Shown: positions 8,309-17,420 of the stretch, in pieces
How positions within the stretch are numbered: the first letter of the stretch is position 1
Layout: each line of letters starts with the position of its first letter
Assembly (NCBI RefSeq): GCF_025215155.1
Contig: NZ_JALHAM010000106.1
DNA: 64,000 nt
Reading direction: 5' to 3' (one strand)
Source of the DNA: Dryocola clanedunensis
GTDB lineage: Bacteria > Pseudomonadota > Gammaproteobacteria > Enterobacterales > Enterobacteriaceae
The notes under the pieces: generated by a model
What the model was told of the DNA's origin: nothing
Seen by the model: the letters and a program-made list of their open reading frames with translations, nothing else
The model's database searches: none
Made by a program: the position numbers and the translations under genes

Positions 8309-9262
8309 TTACAGCAGGTCGCCGATCATTTTTTCCAGTTTTTCCTGGTCTACAGCAAACTTACGGATACCGTCAGCCAGTTTATCAACGGCCATTGGAT
8401 CCTGGTTGTGCTGCCACAGGAACTGGGATTCAGTGATGCGTTCCGGGCGGGCTTTCACTTCGCCGGTGTAGCTCAGCTTGCGCTCAACCGCGCCTTCGCT
8501 TTCAGCCAGCTCTTTAAGCAGCGCTGGTGCGATGGTCAGACGGTCGCAGCCGGCCAGCTCAAGAATTTCGCCGACGTTACGGAAGCTTGCGCCCATCACT
8601 ACGGTCTCGTAGCCATGCTGTTTGTAGTACTGATAGATTTCAGCCACAGACACCACGCCTGGATCTTCCTGCGGCGCGTACTCTTTCTTGTCGGTGTTAG
8701 CTTTGTACCAGTCGAGGATACGGCCAACAAACGGCGAGATCAGGAACACGCCAGCTTCGGCACAGGCACGAGCCTGAGCGAAGGAGAACAGCAGAGTCAG
8801 GTTACAGTTGATGCCTTCTTTTTCCAGCTGCTCGGCAGCACGGATGCCCTGCCAGGTAGAAGCCAGCTTGATAAGGATGCGTTCGTTACTGATACCCGCA
8901 TCGTTATACAGTTTAATCAGACGTTTTGCTTTCGCGATGCTGGCTTCGGTGTCGTAAGACAGGCGAGCGTCAACTTCAGTAGAGATGCGACCTGGGATCA
9001 GCTTGAGGATTTCCAGACCAATGTTTACCGCCAGTTTATCAGTGGCGTCCACGACCTGCTGAGCACGATCGCTGCTCTGCTCACGCGCCCATGCTACCGC
9101 ATCATCAATCAGTTTACGGTATTCAGGGATCTGCGCTGCATTGAGGATCAGAGAAGGGTTAGTCGTAGCATCCTGCGGCTGGTACAGCTTCATTGCCGCG
9201 ATATCCCCGGTGTCAGCAACCACTGTGGTCAGCTGACGCAGGGAGGTCAATTTATCCGTCAT
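8309..9262 (-). CDS. talB: Transaldolase B
   Basis: Pentose phosphate pathway enzyme that moves a dihydroxyacetone unit from sedoheptulose 7-phosphate to glyceraldehyde 3-phosphate, giving erythrose 4-phosphate and fructose 6-phosphate. The 317 residues equal the E. coli length. The catalytic Schiff-base lysine lies in ILIKLASTW (Lys132), followed by the conserved NLTLLFSFAQA. The protein is nearly collinear with E. coli TalB along its length. Confidence 0.98.
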   Translation of the reverse strand: MTDKLTSLRQLTTVVADTGDIAAMKLYQPQDATTNPSLILNAAQIPEYRKLIDDAVAWAREQSSDRAQQVVDATDKLAVNIGLEILKLIPGRISTEVDARLSYDTEASIAKAKRLIKLYNDAGISNERILIKLASTWQGIRAAEQLEKEGINCNLTLLFSFAQARACAEAGVFLISPFVGRILDWYKANTDKKEYAPQEDPGVVSVAEIYQYYKQHGYETVVMGASFRNVGEILELAGCDRLTIAPALLKELAESEGAVERKLSYTGEVKARPERITESQFLWQHNQDPMAVDKLADGIRKFAVDQEKLEKMIGDLL

Positions 9263-9393
9263 GATAGTGTTTCTCGTCAGGTGTAGCTTGTTAGGGAGAT
9301 GTAACCGGTCTTACCCGATGATATCACGACGCAACTCAGGTGCAACCGTGGCAATCGACCACCTGGAAGCAAAGATAAATATGATAAACTCGC

Positions 9394-9399
9394 TATAAT
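9394..9399 (+). promoter_or_regulatory. Candidate -10 element for the yaaJ-type gene
   Basis: A perfect TATAAT in the talB-yaaJ intergenic gap, 80 bp upstream of the chosen yaaJ start. No good -35 hexamer is visible at the expected distance, so this is a weak call. Confidence 0.35.
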
Positions 9400-9478
9400 A
9401 TTTGCCTGCGATGTAATGGACTACGGGTCGAGATCGCTTCCCGGCCACTTTCGTAACACATTGACAAGAGGGACGTTA

Positions 9479-10924
9479 ATGATCGGTTTTCTACATTTTA
9501 TCAACGAGATACTCTGGGGGTCGGTACTGATTTACCTGCTCATCGGCGCAGGTATCTGGTTCACCGTCCGCTGCGGTTTCGTCCAGTTTCGTTATTTTAC
9601 CCAGTTCCGCGCCCTGCTTGCCCCTGGAAAAAGCACCGATAAATCAGGCATTTCGCGAATGCAGGCTCTGTTCACCAGCCTTGCTGCACGCGTCGGCAGC
9701 GGCAATCTGTCGGGGGTAGCTTTAGCGCTGACCATTGGCGGGCCTGGCGCGATATTCTGGATGTGGGTCATCGCTCTTATTGGCATGGCAACTTCCTATG
9801 CCGAATGCTCCCTGGCACAGCTTTATAAAACCCGCGACAGTGAAGGACACTTTCGCGGTGGCCCCGCGTGGTACATGGAACGTGGGCTGGGCATGCGCTG
9901 GATGGGGGTCATGTTCTCGATCTTTCTGATGGTTGCCTTTGGCCTGATATTTAACGCCGTGCAGGCGAATGCTATCGCGAATGCGGCCCACTTCGCCTTT
10001 AACGTGCCGAGAGAGTGGGTCGGCATTCTGCTGGTCGTCCTCACCGGTGGCGTTATTTGGGGAGGCATGCGCGGTACGGCAAAACTGTCACAGTACCTGG
10101 TCCCTTTTATGGGGCTGATTTGGGTGCTAATGGCCCTGTACGTCGTGATACTGCACTTCGATCGCATACCGGATATCCTTATCCTGGTGTTTAAAAGTGC
10201 CTTTGGCTGGCGCGAAGCGGCCTCCGGCACGCTGGCATTCACAATAAGCCAGGCCATCACCACTGGCTTTCAACGCGGTATGTTTTCCAACGAAGCGGGT
10301 ATGGGATCGACGCCTAATGCCGCGGCAACCGCTTCGGCCTGGCCGCCTCACCCCGCCTCTCAGGGCCTGGTGCAAATGTTCGGTGTCTTTTTTGATACGA
10401 TCGTTATCTGCACCGCGACAGCGGCTATCGTGCTGGTTTCCGGCATGCTGGACACCACGGCGAGCAGCGTGGACGGTATTCCCCTTGTGCAAATGGCGTT
10501 AAGCAGCATGACAGGTAACTGGGCGATGGCATTTATTGCTTTTATCATCTTCCTGTTTGGTTTTACTTCCATCGTTGCCAATTATGCTTATGCAGAAAAC
10601 AACCTGCTGTTTTTTAAGAAAAATAGTGCCTTCTCCCTCGTTCTCCTTCGCTGTCTGGGGCTGGTAATGGTGATGTTGGGTACCCTTTCTCCTTTGCCTT
10701 TGGTCTGGCAGCTCGCCGATGTGGCAATGGCGTTTATGGCAATGACCAATCTCAGCGCCATCTTGCTTCTTTCTCCGGTGGTCAAAGAGTTAACCGCAGA
10801 CTATATGCGCCAGCAGCGGCTTGGTTTCACACCGACTTTCGACCCTAACCGTTTCCCGGAAATCAAAAGCCAGCTTGAGCCGGGCGTGTGGGACAACCTG
10901 AAAAAAAAGCAAAGCGGCGGTTAA
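9479..10924 (+). CDS. yaaJ: YaaJ-type sodium:alanine/glycine symporter (AGCS family)
   Basis: Inner-membrane cation-coupled amino acid importer. The 481-residue product from ATG 9479 has about 11 membrane segments and the family signatures SLAARVGSGNLSGVALA and FSNEAGMGSTPNAAATA. E. coli YaaJ is 476 residues and aligns from its first residues (LWGSV.IYLL). I moved the start 21 codons in from the first open-frame ATG because AGAGGGA lies at the right distance before ATG 9479. The true substrate of YaaJ is not established; alanine or glycine is inferred from family. Confidence 0.9.
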   Translation: MIGFLHFINEILWGSVLIYLLIGAGIWFTVRCGFVQFRYFTQFRALLAPGKSTDKSGISRMQALFTSLAARVGSGNLSGVALALTIGGPGAIFWMWVIALIGMATSYAECSLAQLYKTRDSEGHFRGGPAWYMERGLGMRWMGVMFSIFLMVAFGLIFNAVQANAIANAAHFAFNVPREWVGILLVVLTGGVIWGGMRGTAKLSQYLVPFMGLIWVLMALYVVILHFDRIPDILILVFKSAFGWREAASGTLAFTISQAITTGFQRGMFSNEAGMGSTPNAAATASAWPPHPASQGLVQMFGVFFDTIVICTATAAIVLVSGMLDTTASSVDGIPLVQMALSSMTGNWAMAFIAFIIFLFGFTSIVANYAYAENNLLFFKKNSAFSLVLLRCLGLVMVMLGTLSPLPLVWQLADVAMAFMAMTNLSAILLLSPVVKELTADYMRQQRLGFTPTFDPNRFPEIKSQLEPGVWDNLKKKQSGG

Positions 10925-10993
10925 TCGCAACCATCGGCGGATACTTTCAGGAAATTTGCTACAGTACCCCGCAAAGACCTGTAAGGATCAAAC

Positions 10994-11767
10994 ATGCTAA
11001 TCGTCATTTCACCTGCTAAAACTCTTGATTATCAAAGCGATCTGCCAACGGATCGCTATACTCAACCGGAGCTGCTGGAGCATTCCCAGCAGCTCATTGG
11101 TATTGCGCGCAGGCTCAGCGCACCGCAAATCGCCTCGTTGATGAGTATCAGCGATAAGCTGGCGTCGCTTAATGAGACCCGCTTCCACGAATGGCACCCG
11201 GACTTCACTCCGCGCAACGCCCGTCAGGCCATTCTGGCCTTCAAAGGCGATGTCTACGCCGGCCTGCAGGCGGAAAAGTTTAGCGACGCAGAGTTTGATT
11301 TTGCCCAGCAGCATTTGCGTATGTTGTCCGGCCTGTACGGCGTACTGCGCCCGCTGGATCTGATGCAGCCGTACCGCCTGGAGATGGGAATTCGTCTCGA
11401 GAACCCGAAGGGCAAAGACCTGTATCATTTCTGGGGTGAAACGATTACTGAAAAGCTGAATCAGACGCTGGTAGCCCAGGGAGATAACGTTCTGATTAAC
11501 CTGGCATCTGATGAATACTTCAGATCGGTTAAGCCGAAGAAGCTGAATGCGGAAATCATCAAACCCGTCTTCCTCGATGAGAAAAACGGCAAGTTCAAAG
11601 TCATTAGTTTCTATGCCAAAAAAGCCCGCGGCTTAATGAGCCGCTACATTATCGAAAATCGCCTCACTAAACCTGAGCAGCTGACCGCGTTTAATACGGA
11701 TGGCTACGTTTTTGATGAAGCGGCCTCAACGAAAAACGAGCTGGTATTTAAACGCCACGAACAGTAA
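10994..11767 (+). CDS. yaaA: Peroxide stress resistance protein YaaA
   Basis: In E. coli YaaA belongs to the OxyR regulon and limits intracellular free iron during hydrogen peroxide stress. The 257-residue protein starts MLIVISPAKTLDYQS, a family hallmark, and has the conserved central segments FKGDVYAGL and LSGLYGVLRPLDLMQPYRLEMG. Length is the same as E. coli YaaA. Preceded by AAGGATCAAAC as a Shine-Dalgarno region. No clear OxyR site was identified by eye. Confidence 0.95.
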   Translation: MLIVISPAKTLDYQSDLPTDRYTQPELLEHSQQLIGIARRLSAPQIASLMSISDKLASLNETRFHEWHPDFTPRNARQAILAFKGDVYAGLQAEKFSDAEFDFAQQHLRMLSGLYGVLRPLDLMQPYRLEMGIRLENPKGKDLYHFWGETITEKLNQTLVAQGDNVLINLASDEYFRSVKPKKLNAEIIKPVFLDEKNGKFKVISFYAKKARGLMSRYIIENRLTKPEQLTAFNTDGYVFDEAASTKNELVFKRHEQ

Positions 11768-11778
11768 CAGGTTTCCAG

Positions 11779-11860
11779 GGTGGATAAGCGTCAGCGTCAT
11801 CCACTAAATTCCCTTGTCATGTAGACTGGCAATGCCGGATGACGCAAAGCTCATCCGGCC
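11779..11860. repeat. Two REP-like palindromes after yaaA
   Basis: GGTGGATAAGCGTCAGCG...ATCCAC at 11779-11804 and GCCGGATGACGCAAAGC...CATCCGGC at 11834-11860 are imperfect palindromes of the enterobacterial REP/BIME type, lying in the convergent gap between yaaA and yaaX. Such elements act as mRNA stabilisers, terminators or gyrase/IHF sites in related species. Confidence 0.75.
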
Positions 11861-11866
11861 TACGAA

Positions 11867-12163
11867 TCAGTGATGCTTGTATTGGCCGTAATGGTTGCCG
11901 TTGTCATGATGTTGATGATGGTTATCGTGATGATCATCATGATGGTCCGGACGACCGTGTGGACGCCAGTGGTTATCATGCCACTCGTAGTGATTACCCC
12001 ACCAGCCATGGTCGCGCCACTGGCCGCCATCCCAGTAGTTCCCACGATTGTCCTGGTCACCAATTTGCAGCTTCACTGCCGGGACCAACGTGATTTCGGA
12101 AGCCTGTACGGCCAGAGGAGTCACCACCAGAATCGATAACGCCAGAACGATAGATTTCAACAT
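11867..12163 (-). CDS. yaaX: Small exported His-rich protein YaaX (DUF2502)
   Basis: A 98-residue protein with a clear signal peptide (MLKSIVLALSILVVTPLAVQA, cleavage after about residue 21), a conserved core EITLVPAVKLQIGDQDNRGNYWDGG and a C-terminal half made almost entirely of His, Asp, Asn and Gly. It matches E. coli YaaX (DUF2502 family) in position, downstream of thrC and convergent with yaaA. Strong Shine-Dalgarno AAGGAG. The function is unknown; the His/Asp-rich tail suggests metal binding in the periplasm, which is inference. Confidence 0.88.
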   Translation of the reverse strand: MLKSIVLALSILVVTPLAVQASEITLVPAVKLQIGDQDNRGNYWDGGQWRDHGWWGNHYEWHDNHWRPHGRPDHHDDHHDNHHQHHDNGNHYGQYKHH

Positions 12164-12334
12164 AAGTCACTCCTTACTTCTTCTTGTCCCGATATGGGCT
12201 GTTGGAGTGAGCTTATGACGAACGACATCAAGTGATAATACTGTGCAATCCTAATATCTAAGTGCCCGCATTTTATGGGAATTCCTCCGTTTTCCCTGCA
12301 CTTTCCCTGCGCATTTCCTCCATATTTCAGATGT

Positions 12335-12360
12335 AAAAAAAGCCACCCTGTCGGGTGGCC
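12335..12360 (-). terminator. Rho-independent terminator of the thr operon
   Basis: On the - strand GGCCACCC-GACA-GGGTGGC is followed by seven T residues, 46 bp after the thrC stop. A REP-like repeat separates it from the stop codon. Confidence 0.92.
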
Positions 12361-12369
12361 AAATTCACA

Positions 12370-12396
12370 GGGTGGATAAGCGTCAGCGCCATCCAC
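12370..12396. repeat. REP-like palindrome after thrC
   Basis: GGGTGGATAAGCGTCAGCGC...CATCCACC, the same sequence family as the repeats at 11779, 30126, 45056 and 53987, placed between the thrC stop and the operon terminator. Confidence 0.75.
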
Positions 12397-12406
12397 CAGT
12401 CTGTCG

Positions 12407-13693
12407 TTAAGCCTTTGCCATCATCAGCTTACGCAGCGCAGCGAAGTCCGCAGGCAGGTTATGAGATAACAGCGGCAGATCGGCTCGGGATGCTAATTCT
12501 TCCGGCAGCGCCAGCGGCTCACCCAGGATCTCTTCAACGCTTTCTTTGAACTTCGCCGGGTGGGCAGTCCCCAGGAACAGACCATATTCGCCCGGCTGGA
12601 GCTGATCGCGCAGCGCACGGTAAGCTATCGCCGCATGCGGTTCAGAGACATAGCCTACGGCTTTCAGCTCGTGCATGGTCGCTTTCGTGGTTTCATCGGT
12701 GACGGCGGCGTAGCCCAGATCCGTCAGACGCCAGATCTTACGGCGGAACAGCTCTTCAACGCGCGGCCAGTTGTTCGGCTGGCTAACGTCCATCGCGTTA
12801 GAAAGCGTGGCAACGGTCGTTTTCGGCGTCCATTTCCCGTCAGCCAGGAAACGCGGCACCGTGTCGTTGGCGTTGGTCGCAGCGATAAAGCGCTTGATCG
12901 GCAGGCCAAGAGATTTTGCCAGCAGGCCAGCAGTAAGATCGCCGAAGTTACCGCTAGGGACAGACACCACCAGCTGATTGCGGGCTTCCTGCGGCAGCTG
13001 CGCGACGGCTTCAAAGTAGTAGCAAATCTGCGCCAGCAGGCGGCTGATGTTAATCGAGTTAGCGGAATTAAGCCCCAGCGCCACCTTCAGCTCTTCATCA
13101 TCGAAGGCCTGCTTAACCAGCGCCTGACAGGCATCGAAATCGCCGTCGATCGCCACGGTTTCAATGTTGCCGCCCAGGGTACAGAACAGCTTTTCCTGTA
13201 GCGGACTTATTTTGCCGCGCGGGTAGAGGATCACCACGCGAACATTCTTCAGGCCGTAGAAGGCATGGGCTACTGCGGCACCGGTATCACCGGAGGTCGC
13301 GGTCAGAATAGTGACAGGCTTGTCGCCGCTGATGTGGGTCAGCATCTGCGCCATAAAGCGCCCGCCGAAATCCTTAAACGCAAGCGTAGGGCCGTGGAAC
13401 AGCTCAAGGCAGCCAATATCCGGCTCGACGCTTTTCACCGGTGCAGGGAAGGCAAACGCTGCACGCACGCGCTCTTCCAGAAGCTCCGGCGGAATTTCAT
13501 CGCCGATAAAAGCGGAGAGGATCTTGCTGCTGCGGGAGACGAAATCCATCTTCAGCATTTCGTCGATTTCGGTCAGTTCAAATTCTGGCAGATCGTGCGG
13601 GAAAAAGAGCCCCTGCTGTTTGCCAAGGCCCTGGGTAATTGCCTGGGCAAAGTTGACCTGTTCGTTATGATCTTTAAGGTTATACAGTTTCAT
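12407..13693 (-). CDS. thrC: Threonine synthase
   Basis: PLP enzyme that converts O-phosphohomoserine to threonine, last step of the pathway. 428 residues as in E. coli. The PLP lysine is Lys107 in GPTLAFKDFGGRF, and the phosphate-cradling glycine segment VSVPSGNFGDLTAG is present. Third structural gene of thrABC, starting 3 bp after the thrB stop codon, so translation is probably coupled. Controlled by the thrL attenuator upstream. Confidence 0.98.
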   Translation of the reverse strand: MKLYNLKDHNEQVNFAQAITQGLGKQQGLFFPHDLPEFELTEIDEMLKMDFVSRSSKILSAFIGDEIPPELLEERVRAAFAFPAPVKSVEPDIGCLELFHGPTLAFKDFGGRFMAQMLTHISGDKPVTILTATSGDTGAAVAHAFYGLKNVRVVILYPRGKISPLQEKLFCTLGGNIETVAIDGDFDACQALVKQAFDDEELKVALGLNSANSINISRLLAQICYYFEAVAQLPQEARNQLVVSVPSGNFGDLTAGLLAKSLGLPIKRFIAATNANDTVPRFLADGKWTPKTTVATLSNAMDVSQPNNWPRVEELFRRKIWRLTDLGYAAVTDETTKATMHELKAVGYVSEPHAAIAYRALRDQLQPGEYGLFLGTAHPAKFKESVEEILGEPLALPEELASRADLPLLSHNLPADFAALRKLMMAKA

Positions 13694-13696
13694 GCG

Positions 13697-14626
13697 TTAT
13701 CCCAAAACTCGTGCGCCAGCCGTATCCAGACGGCAGATATGTACAAAACCTTCCTGGTTCTGCAAATAGTGTTGGCCTAACCAGTCGGCCACGCGCTGTG
13801 CGGTATCGGTGTTATCACACAGCGCAAATAAGGTTGGGCCGGAGCCCGAGATGCCGCTTGCCAGCGCGCCAATGTCCGCCACCGCCTGCCGTGCTTCGTT
13901 AAAGCGAGGCAGTAATTTAGCGCGGTACGGCTCGGCAATGACGTCACGCATCAGCTTCGCGGCCAGCAGCGGCTGACGGGTATGGCAGGCGTGAATGAAG
14001 CCCGCCAGATGACGACCGTGGCTGATACAGTCCTGACGACGATATTGCGCAGGAAGAATGGCGCGCGCTTCGGCAGTCGACACTTTGATGCCCGGATAGG
14101 CCAGCACCCAAAGCCATTCGTCAAAGCCCGGTACCGACTGGCTGATAATGCCGCTTTCTTCGATCATCAGCTGCATTCCGCCGAGATAGCACGGCGCCAC
14201 GTTGTCGTAATGTACGCTGCCTGAAATACGCCCTTCCAGCTCGCCCATCAGCGTGAGCATCTTAGTTTCGTTCAACGGCCTGCCGCAAAACTCGTTCATC
14301 GCCATTAAGCCTGCGACGACGGAACAGGCGCTGGACCCCAGTCCCGAGCCAATCGGCATGCTTTTTTCCAGCGTCATCGCCACGGGAACGTTTTTGCCAA
14401 TCTCCTGGCAGAAGCGTTCCCAGCACTGATAAACGATGTTCTCACGCGGTTCGACCGGCAGCTTGCTGGCAAACCGTCCAACGTTATTCAGGCTGAACGA
14501 GTCCGCCGCTTCGACCGTGACATAATCGCCAAGCAGCGATCCATCAACAGGCGTAACGGCGGCCCCCAACACATCAAAACCCACGCTCATGTTGGCGCTG
14601 GAAGCCGGTGCAAATACTTTAACCAT
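13697..14626 (-). CDS. thrB: Homoserine kinase
   Basis: GHMP-family kinase that phosphorylates homoserine with ATP. The 309-residue protein has the ATP-binding signature PIGSGLGSSACSVVAGL and the C-terminal GISGSGPTLFALCD segment. E. coli ThrB is 310 residues. It starts one base after the thrA stop, which indicates translational coupling in the thrABC operon. Confidence 0.98.
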   Translation of the reverse strand: MVKVFAPASSANMSVGFDVLGAAVTPVDGSLLGDYVTVEAADSFSLNNVGRFASKLPVEPRENIVYQCWERFCQEIGKNVPVAMTLEKSMPIGSGLGSSACSVVAGLMAMNEFCGRPLNETKMLTLMGELEGRISGSVHYDNVAPCYLGGMQLMIEESGIISQSVPGFDEWLWVLAYPGIKVSTAEARAILPAQYRRQDCISHGRHLAGFIHACHTRQPLLAAKLMRDVIAEPYRAKLLPRFNEARQAVADIGALASGISGSGPTLFALCDNTDTAQRVADWLGQHYLQNQEGFVHICRLDTAGARVLG

Positions 14627-14627
14627 C

Positions 14628-17090
14628 TTAAACTCCTAACTTCCATGACAGGGTGCGCAGTAAGTCCGCAAAGACACCGGCAGCAGTGACGTCGTTGCCC
14701 GCACCGTAGCCGCGCAGAACGAGAGGCAGCGGCTGATAATAATGGCTGTAGAAGGCCAGGGCGTTCTCGCCGTTTTTCACTTTATACAGTGGATCGTTAC
14801 CGTCCACAGCGTCAATTTTAACTTTGCAGCTGCCGTCTTCTTCGATGGCACCGACCAGGCGCAGCACTTTGCCTTCGTCGCGCGCTTTCGCGACGCGGGC
14901 CGCAAATTCGTCGTCCAGCTGCGGCAGGCGAGCCATAAAGGAGTCCACGTCACCCGTTGCATCGAAGGATTCCGGCAGCAGCGGCTCGATGATGATGTCC
15001 GAAAGCTCAAGATGACGGCCCGTTTCACGAGCCAGAATCAGCAGCTTACGCGCCACGTCCATACCGGAGAGATCGTCGCGCGGATCGGGTTCGGTATAAC
15101 CCAGCTCGCGAGCGACCCGGGTTGCTTCTGACAGGCTCATGCCTTCATCCAGCTTGCCGAAGATAAACGACAGTGAGCCGGACAAAATACCGGAGAAGCG
15201 CTGCAGTTCATCCCCCGCGTTGAGCAGGTTTTGCAGGTTTTCGATAACCGGCAGGCCCGCGCCCACGTTGGTGTCGTAGAGGAATTTACGACGGGATTTC
15301 GCCGCCGCGTTACGCATCTGATGGTAGTAATTCATGGTGGAGGTGTTCGCCTTTTTGTTAGGCGTCACCACGTGGAAACCTTCACCCAGGAAATCAGCGT
15401 ACTGATCGGCAACCGCCTGGCTGGAAGTACAGTCGACGATGACCGGGTTGAGAAGATGGTACTCTTTTGCCAGGCGAATCAGGCGGCCCAAATTAAAGGG
15501 CTCTTTGGCTTCCGCCAGCTCCGCCTGCCAGTTCTCCAGGTCCAGCCCGTGAACGTTAGTCAGTAGCGCTTTAGAGTTCGCCACGCCGCATACGCGCAGG
15601 TCGATATGCTTTTGCTTCAGCCAGGTCTGCTGACGCTTAACCTGCTCAAGCAGTGCCGCCCCCACGCCGCCGACGCCAATCAGGAACAGCTCGATTACCT
15701 GGTCGGTATTAAACAGCATCTGATGAGTGACGCGCACGCCTGTCACGGCATCGTCATTACTGACCACAACGGAGATTGAGCGCTCGGACGAGCCTTGAGC
15801 AATGGCCACGATATTGATATTTGCGCGAGCCAGCGCCGCGAAGAATTTAGCGGAAATACCCCGCAGAGTGCGCATGCCGTCGCCGACTACGGAGATAATG
15901 GCCAGATGTTCCATGATGGCCAGCGGCTCCAGCAGGCCTTCTTTCAGCTCAAGATAGAACTCTTCTTCCATCGCCCGACGAGCGCGGACGCAGTCTGCCT
16001 GCGGCACACAGAAGCTGATGCTGTATTCAGAGGAGGACTGGGTGATCAGCACCACTGAGATCCCCGCGCCGGACATGGCCGCGAATACGCGGGCAGCCAT
16101 ACCAACCATTCCTTTCATACCAGGTCCTGAGACGTTAAACATCGCCATATTGTTAAGGTTGGTGATGCCCTTCACCGGCAGGCCGTCTTCATCGCCCTCA
16201 GCACCAATCAGGGTGCCTGGCGCCTGCGGATTACCGGTATTTTTGATGAGGCAAGGAATTTGGAACTGGGCGATGGGGGTAATCGTGCGGGGGTGAAGAA
16301 CTTTAGCGCCGAAGTAGGATAGCTCCATGGCTTCCTGATACGACATTGACTTCAGCAGCCTGGCGTCGGGCACCTGGCGCGGGTCGCAGGTATAGACCCC
16401 ATCGACGTCGGTCCAGATTTCACAACAGTCTGCCCGCAGGCAGGCGGCCAGCACCGCGGCAGAGTAATCGGAGCCGTTACGGCCCAGCACGACCAGTTCG
16501 CCCCTGTCGTTACCGGCAGTGAAGCCAGCCATGAGTACCATATGGTCAGCGGGAATGCGGCTGGCGGCAATGCGGCGGGTCGATTCAGTGATATCAACGG
16601 TAGAGTCAAGATAATGCCCAACGGCAAGGAGCTTTTCTACGGGATCGATAACGGTGACTTTGTTGCCGCGAGCTTCAAGCAGCGCCGCCATGATGGCAAT
16701 AGAGAGCTTTTCTCCCCGACAGATAATTGCCGCGTTGATACTATCCGGGCACTGGCCCAGCAGGCTGATGCCGTGCAGAACATGCCTGAGCTGGGAGAAC
16801 TCCTGCTCGACGAAAGCTTTGAGTTTTGCCAGCGGGAAATCCGGCTGCGCTTCAGCGAGCCCATTGAGCAGCTCGCTGAAAATGCGCTCCGCGTCGCTGA
16901 TATTCGGCAGTGCGTCCTGGCCACCGATGGTTTTTTCAATCATCGCCACCAGGTGGTTAGTAATTTTTGCCGGGGCAGACAGTACCGTCGCCACCTGACC
17001 CTGTTTGGCATTACTTTCCAGGATATCGGCAACGCGAAGAAAACGCTCCGCATTTGCCACCGATGTACCGCCGAATTTCAACACTCGCAT
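14628..17090 (-). CDS. thrA: Bifunctional aspartokinase I / homoserine dehydrogenase I
   Basis: Catalyses the first and third steps from aspartate to threonine and is feedback-inhibited by threonine. The 820-residue fusion has an N-terminal aspartate kinase (KFGGTSVA at 4-11), two central ACT-type regulatory regions (about 315-460) and a C-terminal homoserine dehydrogenase with the nucleotide loop GVGGVGAALLEQV near residue 470. Length is identical to E. coli ThrA. First structural gene of the operon, preceded by AAAGGG and the attenuator. Confidence 0.99.
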   Translation of the reverse strand: MRVLKFGGTSVANAERFLRVADILESNAKQGQVATVLSAPAKITNHLVAMIEKTIGGQDALPNISDAERIFSELLNGLAEAQPDFPLAKLKAFVEQEFSQLRHVLHGISLLGQCPDSINAAIICRGEKLSIAIMAALLEARGNKVTVIDPVEKLLAVGHYLDSTVDITESTRRIAASRIPADHMVLMAGFTAGNDRGELVVLGRNGSDYSAAVLAACLRADCCEIWTDVDGVYTCDPRQVPDARLLKSMSYQEAMELSYFGAKVLHPRTITPIAQFQIPCLIKNTGNPQAPGTLIGAEGDEDGLPVKGITNLNNMAMFNVSGPGMKGMVGMAARVFAAMSGAGISVVLITQSSSEYSISFCVPQADCVRARRAMEEEFYLELKEGLLEPLAIMEHLAIISVVGDGMRTLRGISAKFFAALARANINIVAIAQGSSERSISVVVSNDDAVTGVRVTHQMLFNTDQVIELFLIGVGGVGAALLEQVKRQQTWLKQKHIDLRVCGVANSKALLTNVHGLDLENWQAELAEAKEPFNLGRLIRLAKEYHLLNPVIVDCTSSQAVADQYADFLGEGFHVVTPNKKANTSTMNYYHQMRNAAAKSRRKFLYDTNVGAGLPVIENLQNLLNAGDELQRFSGILSGSLSFIFGKLDEGMSLSEATRVARELGYTEPDPRDDLSGMDVARKLLILARETGRHLELSDIIIEPLLPESFDATGDVDSFMARLPQLDDEFAARVAKARDEGKVLRLVGAIEEDGSCKVKIDAVDGNDPLYKVKNGENALAFYSHYYQPLPLVLRGYGAGNDVTAAGVFADLLRTLSWKLGV

Positions 17091-17117
17091 AAGATATTAC
17101 CCTTTGATTTTTAGTCG

Positions 17118-17154
17118 AAAAAAAAGCCCGCACTGTTCAGGTGCGGGCTTTTTT
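17118..17154 (-). terminator. thr operon attenuator hairpin
   Basis: On the - strand AAGCCCGCACC / GGTGCGGGCTT-like arms (AGCCCGCAC at 17125-17133 pairing with GTGCGGGCT at 17141-17149) enclose a short loop and are followed by eight T residues. The hairpin lies between thrL and thrA. When Thr- and Ile-tRNA are charged the ribosome clears the leader and this terminator forms, which is the established mechanism in E. coli. Confidence 0.95.
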
Positions 17155-17171
17155 CGTTTTTCCTTTATGCG

Positions 17172-17240
17172 TCAGCCCGCACCGTTACCTGTGGTAATGG
17201 TGGTTGTAATAATTGTGGTCATCGGGCTGATGCGGATCAT
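17172..17240 (-). CDS. thrL: thr operon leader peptide ThrL
   Basis: A 22-codon frame on the - strand that begins ATG ATC CGC ATC AGC and ends with the conserved residues GNGAG before TGA. It contains seven threonine and five isoleucine codons, the regulatory codons read by the attenuating ribosome. The upstream sequence ACAACATCC before the ATG is the same as in E. coli. The N-terminus (MIRISPM) differs from the E. coli leader (MKRIST), and an internal ATG at codon 7 could also start translation. It is too short for standard gene callers. Confidence 0.93.
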   Translation of the reverse strand: MIRISPMTTIITTTITTGNGAG

Positions 17241-17275
17241 GGATGTTGTGTGCTCTTAATCTGATTTACCTATAT

Positions 17276-17304
17276 TGGTTAAAGTATCCGTCAGGTGAAG
17301 TCAA
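17276..17304 (-). promoter_or_regulatory. thr operon promoter
   Basis: On the - strand TTGACT (17299-17304), a 17 bp spacer and TAACCA (17276-17281) followed by ATATAGG. The block ATACTTTAACCAATATAGG is conserved with the E. coli thr promoter region, which supports the assignment despite the poor -10 match. Confidence 0.75.
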
Positions 17305-17420
17305 TTAATTTTTAAGTTTGTCACCTAAAGTTACTATCTCACCACTCTCTGATTTAATCGCCAGGAGTGCGTCATTACACCAGTAACACCGGGTAAAAAC
17401 CTGGCTATTTGACTACCACA

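Noticed and set aside
12157..12396. A 79-codon frame between thrC and yaaX
   Set aside because: It includes the thr terminator and a REP-like repeat and has no credible start signal.
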